This document shows positions 1 through 8,832 of a stretch of 64,000 nt of DNA, in pieces. Source of the DNA: Curvibacter microcysteis. GTDB taxonomy: Bacteria; Pseudomonadota; Gammaproteobacteria; Burkholderiales; Burkholderiaceae_C. Location: NCBI RefSeq assembly GCF_028649435.1, contig NZ_JAQSIN010000001.1; one strand, 5' to 3'. The notes beneath the pieces were generated by a model that had not been told where the DNA came from, did not search any database, and saw only the letters and a list, made by a program, of their open reading frames with translations. The translations under genes and the position numbers were made by a program. Position 1 is the stretch's first letter. Each line of letters opens with the position of its first letter.

Positions 1-176
1 AATTCTGGAACTCGGACCTGTCCAAACCCATGGCCAGTTTGCCGGTGACCATTTTCAAATTTGCGATGAGCCCGTACGAAAACTGGCAGCAACTGGCCTG
101 GGCAGGTGTGTTCCTGATCACCGTGGCGGTGCTGGGGCTCAACATCCTGGCTCGGTTTTTGACCCGCCAGAAGTAA
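1..176 (+). CDS. pstA: Phosphate ABC transporter permease PstA, C-terminal fragment
   Basis: Only the last 57 codons are in the window. The frame runs from base 3 to the TAA at 174-176. The fragment ends with a hydrophobic helix (AGVFLITVAVLGLNILARF) and a short basic tail (LTRQK), as expected for the last membrane span of PstA. The gene sits 18 bases before pstB in the usual pstSCAB order. PstA is one of the two inner-membrane permeases of the high-affinity phosphate importer. The assignment rests on the tail sequence together with the pstB-phoU context. The start and most of the protein lie upstream of the window. Confidence 0.88.
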   Translation, partial: FWNSDLSKPMASLPVTIFKFAMSPYENWQQLAWAGVFLITVAVLGLNILARFLTRQK

Positions 177-194
177 AGGCAAGGACTTAATTCC

Positions 195-977
195 ATGACG
201 ACCACCTTCACCGTGCCCGACCACCAGGCCAAGATCGCTGTGCGCGATCTGAACTTCTACTACGGCAAATTCCACGCCCTCAAGGGCATCAACCTGAACA
301 TCCCCGAGAAGAAGGTCACCGCCTTCATCGGTCCGTCGGGTTGCGGCAAGTCGACGCTGCTGCGCACCTTCAACCGCATGTTCGAGTTGTACCCCGAGCA
401 ACGCGCCGAAGGCCAGATCGTGCTCGATGGCGAGAACCTGCTGACCTCCAAGCAAGACGTGGCCTTGATTCGCGCCAAGGTCGGCATGGTGTTCCAAAAG
501 CCTACCCCCTTCCCGATGTCGATCTACGACAACATCGCGTTCGGAGTGAAGCTGTTCGAGAACCTCAGCGCCGCCGACATGGACGACCGCGTCGAGTGGG
601 CCCTGCGCAAGGCGGCCCTGTGGACCGAAGTCAAGGACAAGCTCAACCAAAGCGGCTCGGGCCTCTCGGGTGGTCAACAGCAGCGCCTGTGCATTGCGCG
701 CGGCATTGCGATCAAGCCCGAAGTGCTCTTGCTCGACGAGCCCTGCTCGGCGCTGGACCCGATCTCCACCGCCAAGGTGGAAGAGCTGATTGCCGAACTG
801 AAGGACGACTACACCGTCGTCATCGTGACCCACAACATGCAACAGGCCGCGCGCTGCAGCGACTACACCGCCTACATGTACCTTGGCGATCTGGTGGAAT
901 TTGGCGAGACCGAGCAAATGTTCTTCAAGCCCACCCGCAAAGAGACTGAAGACTACATCACCGGCCGTTTCGGTTGA
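195..977 (+). CDS. pstB: Phosphate ABC transporter ATP-binding protein PstB
   Basis: A 260-residue cytoplasmic ATPase that powers the PstCA phosphate channel. Visible motifs are Walker A (GPSGCGKST, about residues 46-54), the Q-loop (GMVFQKPTPFPMS, typical of PstB), the ABC signature LSGGQQQR, Walker B (VLLLDEPCSALDP) and the switch His in VIVTHNM. Length is normal for PstB. The ATG at 195 follows an AGGA-containing ribosome site. It lies between pstA and phoU in one transcript. Expression is probably under PhoB control from a promoter upstream of the window, since no Pho box is visible inside it. Confidence 0.97.
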   Translation: MTTTFTVPDHQAKIAVRDLNFYYGKFHALKGINLNIPEKKVTAFIGPSGCGKSTLLRTFNRMFELYPEQRAEGQIVLDGENLLTSKQDVALIRAKVGMVFQKPTPFPMSIYDNIAFGVKLFENLSAADMDDRVEWALRKAALWTEVKDKLNQSGSGLSGGQQQRLCIARGIAIKPEVLLLDEPCSALDPISTAKVEELIAELKDDYTVVIVTHNMQQAARCSDYTAYMYLGDLVEFGETEQMFFKPTRKETEDYITGRFG

Positions 978-986
978 GGAGCCCCC

Positions 987-1688
987 ATGCCTGAAAAACA
1001 CCTTTCCACGCAGTTCGATGCCGACCTCAACGGCGTGTCCTCGCGCGTGATGGAGCTCGGCGGCCTGGTGGAGTCCCAGATCCACCAAGCCATCTACTCG
1101 CTGTCGCAGTTCAGCCCGGAAGCGGCTGACCAGGTGATCGAGATCGAGCACCGCGTCAATTCGATGGAAATCGAGATTGACCGCGACCTCGCCTCCATCA
1201 TCGCGCGCCGTCAACCCACGGCACGCGACCTGCGCCTGCTGTTGGCCATTTCCAAGACCACCGCCAACCTTGAGCGTGTGGGAGATGAGGCCAGCAAGAT
1301 CGCGCGCATGGTCAAGTCCATCATCGAAAGCGGCGCCGCGCGCCAGTTGCCCTCGTCGGACCTGCGTGTGGCAGCCGACCTGGCTTCGGGCCTGCTGCGC
1401 AAAGCGTTGGACGCTTTCGCCCGCCTGGACACCTCGACGGCCGTTTCCATCCTCAAGGAAGACGACCAGATCGACCGCGAGTTCGATGGCTTTGTGCGCA
1501 AGCTCATCACTTACATGATGGAAGACCCGCGCACCATCTCGCCCAGCCTGGACCTGCTGTTCCTGGCCAAGGCGATTGAGCGCATTGGCGATCACGCCAA
1601 AAACATCGCCGAGTTCATCATCTACGTGGTCAAGGGCACCGATGTGCGCCATGCCTCGATCGATGACGTGGAGTCGGCCCTCCGGTGA
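987..1688 (+). CDS. phoU: Phosphate signalling regulator PhoU
   Basis: A 233-residue all-helical protein with two repeats of the PhoU fold. The characteristic metal-site repeats (E-x-x-x-D) appear in LERVGDEASKIARM (about residues 93-106) and IERIGDHAKNIAEF (about 195-208). PhoU couples the state of the Pst transporter to the PhoR kinase and keeps the Pho regulon off when phosphate is plentiful. It begins 9 bases after pstB with a strong GAGGAG ribosome site 5 bases before the ATG, and phoB follows after 6 bases. The family assignment is secure. The mechanism is known from enterobacteria and is inferred here. Confidence 0.96.
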   Translation: MPEKHLSTQFDADLNGVSSRVMELGGLVESQIHQAIYSLSQFSPEAADQVIEIEHRVNSMEIEIDRDLASIIARRQPTARDLRLLLAISKTTANLERVGDEASKIARMVKSIIESGAARQLPSSDLRVAADLASGLLRKALDAFARLDTSTAVSILKEDDQIDREFDGFVRKLITYMMEDPRTISPSLDLLFLAKAIERIGDHAKNIAEFIIYVVKGTDVRHASIDDVESALR

Positions 1689-1694
1689 TTCGAG

Positions 1695-2402
1695 ATGAAG
1701 AAACTGCCTCAAATCCTGATTGTTGAAGACGAGCCGGCGATTGCCGAGCTGATCGCGGTCAACCTCCGCCACAACGGCTTCCAGCCGGTGTGGGCGGAGG
1801 ACGGCATCTCGGCCCAGCGCGAGCTGGACGCGGTGCTGCCCGATGTCATCTTGCTCGATTGGATGTTGCCCGGTCAAAGCGGTGTGGCGCTGGCGCGCAA
1901 GTGGCGCGCAGACGCCCGCACCAAGGGCGTGCCCATCCTGATGTTGACGGCTCGGGGTGACGAGTCCGACAAGGTGCAGGGTTTGGACGCCGGTGCTGAC
2001 GACTACATCACCAAGCCGTTTTCCACTCAGGAATTGTTGGCCCGAATCCGTGCCGTGCTGCGCCGCCGCGCCCCCGAGCAGGTGTCGGATGCGGTCACGA
2101 TTGGCGAGCTGGTGCTGGATGCCGCGACCTACCGCGTCACCTTCCAGGGCCAGCCCTTGAAGGTCGGCCCGACCGAATTCAAGCTGCTGCACTACCTCAT
2201 GAAGCACTCCGAGCGCGTGCACAGCCGGTCCCAGTTGCTGGACCGCGTCTGGGGCGACCACGTGTTCATTGAAGAGCGCACCGTGGATGTGCACGTCAAG
2301 CGCCTGCGTGAAGCCCTGGGCGGCGCGGGCACCATGGTGGAGACGGTGCGCGGCGCCGGCTACCGATTGACAGGCCAACCCCAAACGGCTGTTTCTGCCT
2401 GA
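1695..2402 (+). CDS. phoB: Phosphate regulon response regulator PhoB
   Basis: A 235-residue OmpR-class response regulator. The receiver domain (about 1-120) has the acidic pair E11/D12, phospho-acceptor D55 (LLDWMLPG), T85 and K107 (YITKPF). A C-terminal winged-helix DNA-binding domain (about 135-230) contains VGPTEFKLLHYLMKH and a recognition helix near RTVDVHVKRLREAL. It activates pst and other phosphate-starvation genes when phosphorylated by PhoR, which is encoded 20 bases downstream. The location directly after phoU is common in Burkholderiales and supports PhoB over other OmpR-type paralogues. Confidence 0.95.
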   Translation: MKKLPQILIVEDEPAIAELIAVNLRHNGFQPVWAEDGISAQRELDAVLPDVILLDWMLPGQSGVALARKWRADARTKGVPILMLTARGDESDKVQGLDAGADDYITKPFSTQELLARIRAVLRRRAPEQVSDAVTIGELVLDAATYRVTFQGQPLKVGPTEFKLLHYLMKHSERVHSRSQLLDRVWGDHVFIEERTVDVHVKRLREALGGAGTMVETVRGAGYRLTGQPQTAVSA

Positions 2403-2422
2403 CCGCTGCGGCGGCTCACTCC

Positions 2423-3817
2423 ATGACATTTCGGTTTTTGAGTTTTGTAGGGGCCCAGCTGCTGGCGGGCGCCCTGGGCTGGGCGCTGGCCGAATGGCTG
2501 GGCGCCTCGATCGCCGTGGTGGTGGGCACCTGGGTCTGGTTCTTGTTGGACGTCTGGCGCGGCCTGAGCGTGCGCCGCTGGCTGCGCAAGGGCGACGCCA
2601 ATGCGGCACCGCAAATTGGCGGCCTGTGGGGCGAGGTCTCTGACCGCGCCCGCCGTTTGCTGCGCCAAGAGGCCAAGAAGGCCGGCGACAGCGAACAGCG
2701 TCTGCAGGACTTCCTGGCCGCGATCCAGGCCTCGCCCAATGGCGTGGTGCTGCTCGATCCGGAAGGCCACATCGAGTGGTGCAACCAGACGGCCGCCGAA
2801 CACTTTGGCTTTGACCCGCAGCGCGACCTGATGCAGTCCATCGGCAACCTGCTGCGCGACCCCTTGTTTGCCGCCTACTACGCCTCGCGAGACTACAGCC
2901 ACGACATCGTGATGTCCGGGCGAGACAGCACCGTGTCGCGGCCTGTGCGCCTGTCGGTTCACCTGCATGCCTACGGCGAGGGCCGGCGCCTGCTGCTGTC
3001 GCGTGACGTGACAGCGCTGGACCAAGCCGACGCCATGCGGCGCGACTTTGTGGCCAATGTGTCGCATGAGATCCGCACGCCGCTCACCGTCTTGTCGGGC
3101 TTCATCGAGACCTTGCAAACCCTCAACCTGGAGCCGCAGGAGCGCCAGCACTACCTGAGCCTGATGGCCCAGCAGGGCAGCCGCATGCAGACCGTGGTGA
3201 ACGACTTGCTCACCTTGTCGCGGCTCGAGGGCAGTCCTGCGCCCGGCCTCAACGACTGGCAACCTGTCGGCGCCTTGCTGCAGCATTGCGAGCAAGAGGC
3301 GCTGGCCCTGTCGGGCGTGGTCACCGCCCACAGCGGGCGCCGCCACCAGATCCATTTTGACGACACACAGGCCCAGGGCGTGGACCTGGCGGGCTCGCAC
3401 AATGAGCTGCAGAGCGCGTTGTCCAACCTGATCAGCAATGCCGTGCGCTACACCCCGGGCGGCGGCAGCATCCAGGTCAGTTGGCGCATGCTGCCCGATG
3501 GGCGCGCCGAATTTGAAGTGCGTGACACCGGCCCCGGCATCGCGCCGGAGCACATCCCACGGCTGACCGAGCGCTTTTACCGCGTGGACCGCAGCCGCTC
3601 GCGCGAAACCGGTGGCACCGGGCTGGGCCTGGCCATCGTCAAGCATGTGGTGCAGCGCCATGGCGCCCAGTTGTTGATCGAGAGCAGCCTGGGCGTGGGC
3701 TCCCGTTTTGCCATCACCTTCCCGGCCAGCCGCCTGCGCTGCCAGCCCTTGGGCCTCAATGCGGGGGCGTCTGCGCTGCCATCGAGCGCCGAAGTGCGAT
3801 CCAAAGCATGGGCGTGA
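2423..3817 (+). CDS. phoR: Phosphate regulon sensor histidine kinase PhoR
   Basis: A 464-residue inner-membrane sensor kinase. An N-terminal hydrophobic hairpin (about 8-43) is followed by a PAS domain (about 90-195), the dimerisation helix with phospho-acceptor His215 (VANVSHEIRTP), and the ATPase domain with N-box Asn339 (NLISNAVRYTPGGG), DTGPGI (368-373) and GGTGLGL (397-403). PhoR lacks a large periplasmic sensor domain and senses through PstSCAB-PhoU, which agrees with this layout. The last 20 residues, beyond the ATPase core, overlap the 3' end of the convergent MATE gene by 62 bases. No strong ribosome site precedes the ATG. Confidence 0.95.
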   Translation: MTFRFLSFVGAQLLAGALGWALAEWLGASIAVVVGTWVWFLLDVWRGLSVRRWLRKGDANAAPQIGGLWGEVSDRARRLLRQEAKKAGDSEQRLQDFLAAIQASPNGVVLLDPEGHIEWCNQTAAEHFGFDPQRDLMQSIGNLLRDPLFAAYYASRDYSHDIVMSGRDSTVSRPVRLSVHLHAYGEGRRLLLSRDVTALDQADAMRRDFVANVSHEIRTPLTVLSGFIETLQTLNLEPQERQHYLSLMAQQGSRMQTVVNDLLTLSRLEGSPAPGLNDWQPVGALLQHCEQEALALSGVVTAHSGRRHQIHFDDTQAQGVDLAGSHNELQSALSNLISNAVRYTPGGGSIQVSWRMLPDGRAEFEVRDTGPGIAPEHIPRLTERFYRVDRSRSRETGGTGLGLAIVKHVVQRHGAQLLIESSLGVGSRFAITFPASRLRCQPLGLNAGASALPSSAEVRSKAWA

Positions 3818-5120
3818 GCACCGCTGCGGCCACGGCCAGGGCCACGGTGCTGCTGGCCCAAAAAGCGTCTGCGCTGGCCCAGGGGGCTTGGTTTCCCAGT
3901 CCCTGGTAAGCCAGCACATAGCCGCCGCCCAGGCCTGCGCCCCACAGCAGCACGCTGTAGACCAGCAGCGGGACCAGGGTCACGCGGTAGCAGCGCAGCA
4001 CAAACACACACAGGGTTTGCCAGGCATCGGCCAAGTGGTAGAGCGCCACCCACAGCAGCAGGGGCGCCGCTTGCTGGGCCACCTCGGGGGATTCGGCATA
4101 CCAGCGTGGCAAGGCCTCACGGCCGAGCAGCAAAGCCCCCGACGCCAGCACGCTCAAGCCGACGGCCAGGCCCAGGCCGGTTTGGACGGCCGCCCGCGCC
4201 TGGGCGGGCTGGTCAGCGCCCAGCCAGTAACTGGTGCGCGCACTGGTGGCAATGGCCAAGGACAAAGGCACCATGTAGAGCACCGCCATGACGTTGCTGG
4301 CGATCTGGTGGCTGGCGGCGGCCGTGGTGCCCAGGCGGGCAATGAACAGGGCCATCAGCGTGAACGAGGTGACTTCGACCATCACCGACAGGCCAGCGGG
4401 CAAGCCCAGTCGCATGAACTGCGCGAGCTGGCTTCGGTCGGGGCGCTCCAGCGGCTGCCAGAGCTGCAAGGGCCGGTAGGCGGCTTGGCGCTGCAGCATC
4501 AACAGGCCCAGACCCAGCAGGCTGTAGTTGACCACCAGTGTGGCCACGGCGCAGCCTGTGGCACCATATGCCGGCAGCCCGGCGCCCCCCCATGTCAGCA
4601 GCATGGACAAGGGCACTTTGATGGCCAGGCCGCCCAGTTGCAAGGCCGTCACCAGGCGGGGCTGGTGCAAGGCCTGGCTCAGCGTGCTGTAGATGCGAAA
4701 CAGCAAAGCGGGCGGCAGGGCCCAGGCCAGGACGGCCAGGTACTGGCGCACGTCAGGGCGCAAGGCCTCTGGGACCTGGGTCCATTCCAGGGCCGGTTCG
4801 GGCCACAGCAGCAAGCCCATGCCCAGCACGGCCGCGACAGCGCCCAGGTAAAGCGATTGGCGCACCGAGCGCCCGACCGCCTCGGGCCGACCCGCGCCTT
4901 GCAGTTCGGCCCAGATGGGCAGCAAGGCCTGCAGCACGCCCATCAGGCCGACATAGACGCTGATGTAGACAGCCGAGCCCACGGCCAAGGCGGCCAAGGC
5001 TTCCGGCGAGTGGCGCCCCGCGACCAGCGTGTCGGTCACGCCATAGGCCATCACGGCCAACTGACCCGCCAACACCGTGCCGGCATGGCGGGCGATCAAG
5101 CGCAATTCACCCACGCTCAA
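3756..5120 (-). CDS. MATE family efflux transporter
   Basis: A 454-residue polytopic protein with about twelve hydrophobic segments in two similar halves. It shows the MATE-type openings LAGQLAVMAYGVTDTLVAG and LGLPAGLSVMVEVTSFTLMALFIARLG. NorM/DinF-like proteins export cationic drugs, dyes or metabolites in exchange for Na+ or H+; the substrate cannot be read from sequence. The start used is TTG at 5120, which overlaps the stop of the upstream membrane-protein gene (TTGA); GTG at 5114 is an alternative. The two genes are therefore probably translationally coupled. The 3' end overlaps phoR on the other strand. Confidence 0.9.
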   Translation of the reverse strand: MSVGELRLIARHAGTVLAGQLAVMAYGVTDTLVAGRHSPEALAALAVGSAVYISVYVGLMGVLQALLPIWAELQGAGRPEAVGRSVRQSLYLGAVAAVLGMGLLLWPEPALEWTQVPEALRPDVRQYLAVLAWALPPALLFRIYSTLSQALHQPRLVTALQLGGLAIKVPLSMLLTWGGAGLPAYGATGCAVATLVVNYSLLGLGLLMLQRQAAYRPLQLWQPLERPDRSQLAQFMRLGLPAGLSVMVEVTSFTLMALFIARLGTTAAASHQIASNVMAVLYMVPLSLAIATSARTSYWLGADQPAQARAAVQTGLGLAVGLSVLASGALLLGREALPRWYAESPEVAQQAAPLLLWVALYHLADAWQTLCVFVLRCYRVTLVPLLVYSVLLWGAGLGGGYVLAYQGLGNQAPWASADAFWASSTVALAVAAAVLTPMLWIALRRSMAAQTPPH

Positions 5121-6820
5121 CCCCCGCTGCGGCGGTACAACAAGACGGCTTCGCGGCGCTCCACGGGGCGCCAGACACTGCTTTCAAATTGCCACTGCGC
5201 CATGTTGGGGGGCACCTGGCCCGGCCCGGCGGGTTCACGTCCGAGCAGCAGCCAGTCGCAGCGGGGCTGTTCGCCCAGCGCGTGCACGCGCAGTTCCCCG
5301 TGGTACTGGAAGGCGGCCACCTGGGCCTGGTTCAGGCCAAAGGCATCGGCGCAGTGGGCCGTGCCCATCAGGGCGCGCGCGGATTGCACCATGGTGGCGT
5401 AGCTCTGGGCGTAGTCCAACAGCGGCAGCCACAGCGTCATGAGCAGGATCCAGCCCAGGGCGGCACCGCCCGCGGGCAGCACCAGGCTCTTCCAGATGGC
5501 CGCCCGCTGCCGGCCCGCTCTCCACTTGACCAGGGCGATCCAGGCGCCGGTGGCCGTCAGGGCACACAGCAGCGGGAAGAGCGAGAAATCAGGTTGGAAG
5601 CCGGGCGCCAGGCGCGCCACATTGGCCGCCGGCTGGGCCGGAAAGCCTGTTTGCATGGCCAGCCAGATCACCCAGATGATGATGGCCGCACCGGTGAAAA
5701 ACAGCAGGGTGAACCAGTCGATCAGCGCGCCCATGCTGCGGCTCAGCGTCGGCAAGGCAAAGGCGGCCAAGGTGGCCAAGGCGGGAAGCCCCAGCAGCAA
5801 GGCCCGGTCGGCGGGCACGGTGGTGAAGGTGGCGACCACCGATACCGCCACAAACCAAAGCGGCAGGCTCAGGTGCAGTGGCCAGCGCTTGCCGCGCAGG
5901 TGATGGCGCCAGCGCCAGACCGACCAGGCCGCCAGGGGCCAGGCCGGCCAGGCAAACCAGACCAAGAGGCGCAGCAGGCTGCGGGCCTCAGGCAGGTCAG
6001 GCCAGAGCACGCGCCAGCGGTTCAGGTCCAAGGCCAACACCAGAACGCCCACGGCCAGCGTGACCAATCCGGCCACCGCGGCCACTTGGCCCGGGCTGTG
6101 TTGGCGGCCGGGCTCGTTGTCCGCCGGGTGGGTTTGAGCCCAGCACAGACCGGTGGCGCCCAGGCCGAAGATCAGGGCCAGAGAGGGCGCGCCGCTCAAG
6201 GCCAGGCCGCCCAGGCCGGCGCCCAGGGCCAGCACCGGCGCCACGCGCCGGTATGGGCTGGCGGCGACGGCGTAAAAGGCCAGGCTGGTACAGCACAGCT
6301 GGGCCAGGTAAGAGGTGGTTTCGTGCGACAGCCGCGCCAGGCCCAGGCAGGCCATCAAGGCCAGCAGACCGCCATCGGCCAGCGCGCGGGCGTAGTCATT
6401 GGGGCGGGCCTCGCCGCCAAAGGCAAAGGCGACCGGCTGGGCGCGCGGGCTGCGTGCCAAGTAGTAAACGCCATACCAGGTGGCCACCAAGGTCAGGGTC
6501 AGCATGACCATGAAGGGCAGGCGCGTCACCAACTCCGGCGACCAGCCAGCAGGCGCCAACAGCACGGCCCCGGCACCCAGCCAGTAGGCCAGCAAGCCGT
6601 CGGTCTCAGGGGGCATGCCCGCCAGTGTGGGGTTGAGCCAGGGGGTGTGGCCGCCCGCCAGCTCCAGCATGAAGCCGAGCGCCGCGATGTCGCCATTCTT
6701 CCAGGGGCCATGGCCCCAGAAGCCCGCCATCACATAGGCTGCGCACAGGCCCAGCAGGGCCCAGCGAGGCAGGCGGCGCACGGCACTTTGGGCAACGATG
6801 GCGGGGGAGGTGGAGTTCAA
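5117..6820 (-). CDS. Polytopic membrane protein, ArnT/PMT-like glycosyltransferase family
   Basis: About 567 residues with ten or more predicted membrane spans. The N-terminal part (WKNGDIAALGFMLELAGG, then PTLAGMPPETDGLLAYWLG) resembles the first periplasmic loop of dolichyl-/undecaprenyl-phosphate sugar transferases such as ArnT, with the acidic residue in NGD at the catalytic position. A lipid-linked sugar substrate is inferred; the acceptor is unknown. The frame stays open to a GTG at 6880, but that codon lies inside the rpmE2 terminator hairpin, so the TTG at 6820 (MNSTSPAIVAQ) or the GTG at 6781 is more likely. It is coupled to the downstream MATE gene by a TTGA overlap. Confidence 0.72.
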   Translation of the reverse strand: MNSTSPAIVAQSAVRRLPRWALLGLCAAYVMAGFWGHGPWKNGDIAALGFMLELAGGHTPWLNPTLAGMPPETDGLLAYWLGAGAVLLAPAGWSPELVTRLPFMVMLTLTLVATWYGVYYLARSPRAQPVAFAFGGEARPNDYARALADGGLLALMACLGLARLSHETTSYLAQLCCTSLAFYAVAASPYRRVAPVLALGAGLGGLALSGAPSLALIFGLGATGLCWAQTHPADNEPGRQHSPGQVAAVAGLVTLAVGVLVLALDLNRWRVLWPDLPEARSLLRLLVWFAWPAWPLAAWSVWRWRHHLRGKRWPLHLSLPLWFVAVSVVATFTTVPADRALLLGLPALATLAAFALPTLSRSMGALIDWFTLLFFTGAAIIIWVIWLAMQTGFPAQPAANVARLAPGFQPDFSLFPLLCALTATGAWIALVKWRAGRQRAAIWKSLVLPAGGAALGWILLMTLWLPLLDYAQSYATMVQSARALMGTAHCADAFGLNQAQVAAFQYHGELRVHALGEQPRCDWLLLGREPAGPGQVPPNMAQWQFESSVWRPVERREAVLLYRRSGG

Positions 6821-6860
6821 CTTGGGCGCGGGTGTGATGGGGGGGGGCGGATCAGGCCCA

Positions 6861-6900
6861 GAAAAGCAAAAAGGCAGCACGTTGACCGGGCTGCCTTTTT
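6861..6900 (-). terminator. Rho-independent terminator of rpmE2
   Basis: A perfect 11-bp inverted repeat (AAAAAGGCAGC at 6868-6878 and GCTGCCTTTTT at 6890-6900) with an 11-base loop. On the minus strand it is followed by a T-rich run (TTTTTGCTTTTC). It lies 38 bases after the rpmE2 stop. Because it is A/T-flanked on both sides it could also work in the other direction. Confidence 0.88.
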
Positions 6901-6937
6901 AGCAGAAGTCGAACCGGCGGCGGGCGCCGGCTGTGAC

Positions 6938-7204
6938 TTACTTGCTGGGGGTGGCCAGCTTGCCGAAGCGGTTGCGGAAGCGCTCGACACGACCGCCCAT
7001 GTTGTCCACCGACTTTTGGGTGCCGGTGTAGAAGGGGTGCGATTCGCTGGAGGTGTCCAGCTTGAACAGCGGCAGTTCGCGGCCGTCTTCGGTCTTGCCC
7101 ATTTCCTTGGTGTTCACGCAGGAACGGGTCACAAACTTGAAGCCGTTCGACAGGTCCACAAACAGGACTTCGCGGTAGTTCGGGTGAATGCCTTCTTTGG
7201 CCAT
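6938..7204 (-). CDS. rpmE2: 50S ribosomal protein L31 type B
   Basis: An 88-residue ribosomal protein of the large subunit, beginning MAKEGIHPNYREVLF. Only one Cys (C29) is present and there is no CxxC pair, so this is the zinc-independent type B paralogue (YkgM-like), often induced under zinc limitation. The frame is open upstream to 7333, but homologous sequence starts at the ATG at 7204. A terminator follows the gene, so it looks monocistronic. No Zur site was recognised upstream by eye. Confidence 0.95.
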   Translation of the reverse strand: MAKEGIHPNYREVLFVDLSNGFKFVTRSCVNTKEMGKTEDGRELPLFKLDTSSESHPFYTGTQKSVDNMGGRVERFRNRFGKLATPSK

Positions 7205-7363
7205 GATCTTTACCTTGTAAATACTTGCGAGAGCCACTGCACACCCACTGCGCAGCACTTTTCGCCAAAAGCCCTCCATTATCACCTTTTTTGGAGGCTG
7301 TTTCAAGATGGGCTCCGTCAGGGGGGCTTGCACCCCGGGCGCCGGTCCGGGCGCACCGCCTCC

Positions 7364-8689
7364 TCAGGCCTGCCAGGGCAGCACGCCGCACCAGTCCACC
7401 ATAAAGCGAGCCAGGGTCTGGCTGACGCGCTTCATGCTGCTCAGCGAGACCGACTCGTCGATGCCGTGGATGTGCCGCGCCACGGGCCCGTAGTTGGTCA
7501 CCGGCAGGTCGGTGGCCAGGCTGAAGTGGCGCCCGTCGGTGGTGGCGGTGCAGGCCAGGCGCGTGGGGGCCTGGCCGTTGACCTGGGTGTGGGCCTGGGC
7601 CAGGGTTTGCATCGCAGGGTGGTCCAGGTCGTACACGCAGCCTGGCGAGCGGTGGCCGCGCGCGCTGATCTCCACTTGCAGCGCCGGGTTCAGCGCCTGC
7701 GCCTTGGCGCGCAGGCGCTGGCTGATGTCGGCCAACGCGGCGTCCGAGTCCACGCCAGGAAAGTAGCTGCAGCGCAAGCCCAGGGTGCAGGTGCAGGGCA
7801 CGGAAGAATTCCACTCGCCACCTTCGATGGTGCCCAGGTTGAAGTTCAGCGGGTGGGCCACATCGGCAAAAGCGGGGTGGCGGCGTTCGGGCGCGTTCCA
7901 TTCGGCCTCCATCACCTTCAGTTCGGCCACCAGGGCCATGCCGGCCTCGATGGGGTTGAGCCCGCTGCCCATGTAGGCCACATGGGCCGGCCGACCGGTC
8001 AGGGTGACGAACAACCAGCTGACCCCGACCTGGGCCGCCATCAGGGTTTCGCCAAAGGGCTCGGGGATGATCACCGCGTCAAAGTCGGTCAGCCGGGCCC
8101 TGGCCAGGGTGTTCTGGAGCGCATGCACCGTCGACAAAGTGCCGTTGCCGGTGTTTTCTTCGTCCAGCACCGCATTGAACCCCACCACCCCGGCGGGTTG
8201 CAGGCCCAGCGAACGCAAGGCCTGCAAGGCGATGAGGGTGCAGATCAGCCCCCCTTTCATGTCGCCCGCGCCCCGCCCGTACAGCCAGTCGCCCTCGACG
8301 CGGGGCTGAAAAGGCGGGCTGTGCCACAGGCTGTCGGGGCCCGTGGGCACCACGTCGAGGTGGCCATTGAACAGCACCGAGCGCCCGCGTGGCGTGCCGG
8401 CGGGCGGCAGGTGCCGGGCCAGCAGGTTGTAGCGCCCGTTGTCGGGGTCGCAGGGGCAGGAGAAAAGCGGCGAGTCCTGGATCAGGCGGCTGTCCAGCAG
8501 GATGCGTTCGCAGTCCAGGCCCAGGGCTTGCATCTGCGCCTCCAGCATGGCCGCCGCAGGCTGCTCGGCCCCCGAGGGGCTGGGCGCGGCGACCAGGGCG
8601 CTGAGCTGGCTCACCATCGTGTCGTGCAAGGCGTCGACGGCCTGGGCCAGCGCTTCGGTGCTGGGCGTGAGGGCGGTAGAAGGGGTCAT
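7364..8689 (-). CDS. M20 family metallopeptidase/deacylase (ArgE/DapE-like)
   Basis: A 441-residue di-zinc hydrolase of the acetylornithine deacetylase / succinyl-diaminopimelate desuccinylase / carboxypeptidase family. The metal and catalytic residues are visible: H110 and D112 (NGHLDVVP), D143 (GAGDMKGG) and the Glu pair E177/E178 (DEENTGNG). The dimerisation lid lies in the middle (about 220-340). The ATG at 8689 is preceded by AGGAG at the right distance, although the frame opens earlier. It is divergent from an amidase gene and borders the large amine-catabolism locus, so an N-acyl amino-compound substrate is plausible. The exact substrate is unknown. Confidence 0.85.
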   Translation of the reverse strand: MTPSTALTPSTEALAQAVDALHDTMVSQLSALVAAPSPSGAEQPAAAMLEAQMQALGLDCERILLDSRLIQDSPLFSCPCDPDNGRYNLLARHLPPAGTPRGRSVLFNGHLDVVPTGPDSLWHSPPFQPRVEGDWLYGRGAGDMKGGLICTLIALQALRSLGLQPAGVVGFNAVLDEENTGNGTLSTVHALQNTLARARLTDFDAVIIPEPFGETLMAAQVGVSWLFVTLTGRPAHVAYMGSGLNPIEAGMALVAELKVMEAEWNAPERRHPAFADVAHPLNFNLGTIEGGEWNSSVPCTCTLGLRCSYFPGVDSDAALADISQRLRAKAQALNPALQVEISARGHRSPGCVYDLDHPAMQTLAQAHTQVNGQAPTRLACTATTDGRHFSLATDLPVTNYGPVARHIHGIDESVSLSSMKRVSQTLARFMVDWCGVLPWQA

Positions 8690-8832
8690 GGCAAGCTCCT
8701 GGCGCTGTGGGCCGTGCAAGTTGAAGAAGACCCGCCGCAGCGCCACGCGCGCGGCTGGGCAAGTGGAGGCGGCGCCGCTATGCTGGCCCGCTGTTCCCCG
8801 GTTTTGTTGGAAAGAAAAAGGCTGAACCTGTG

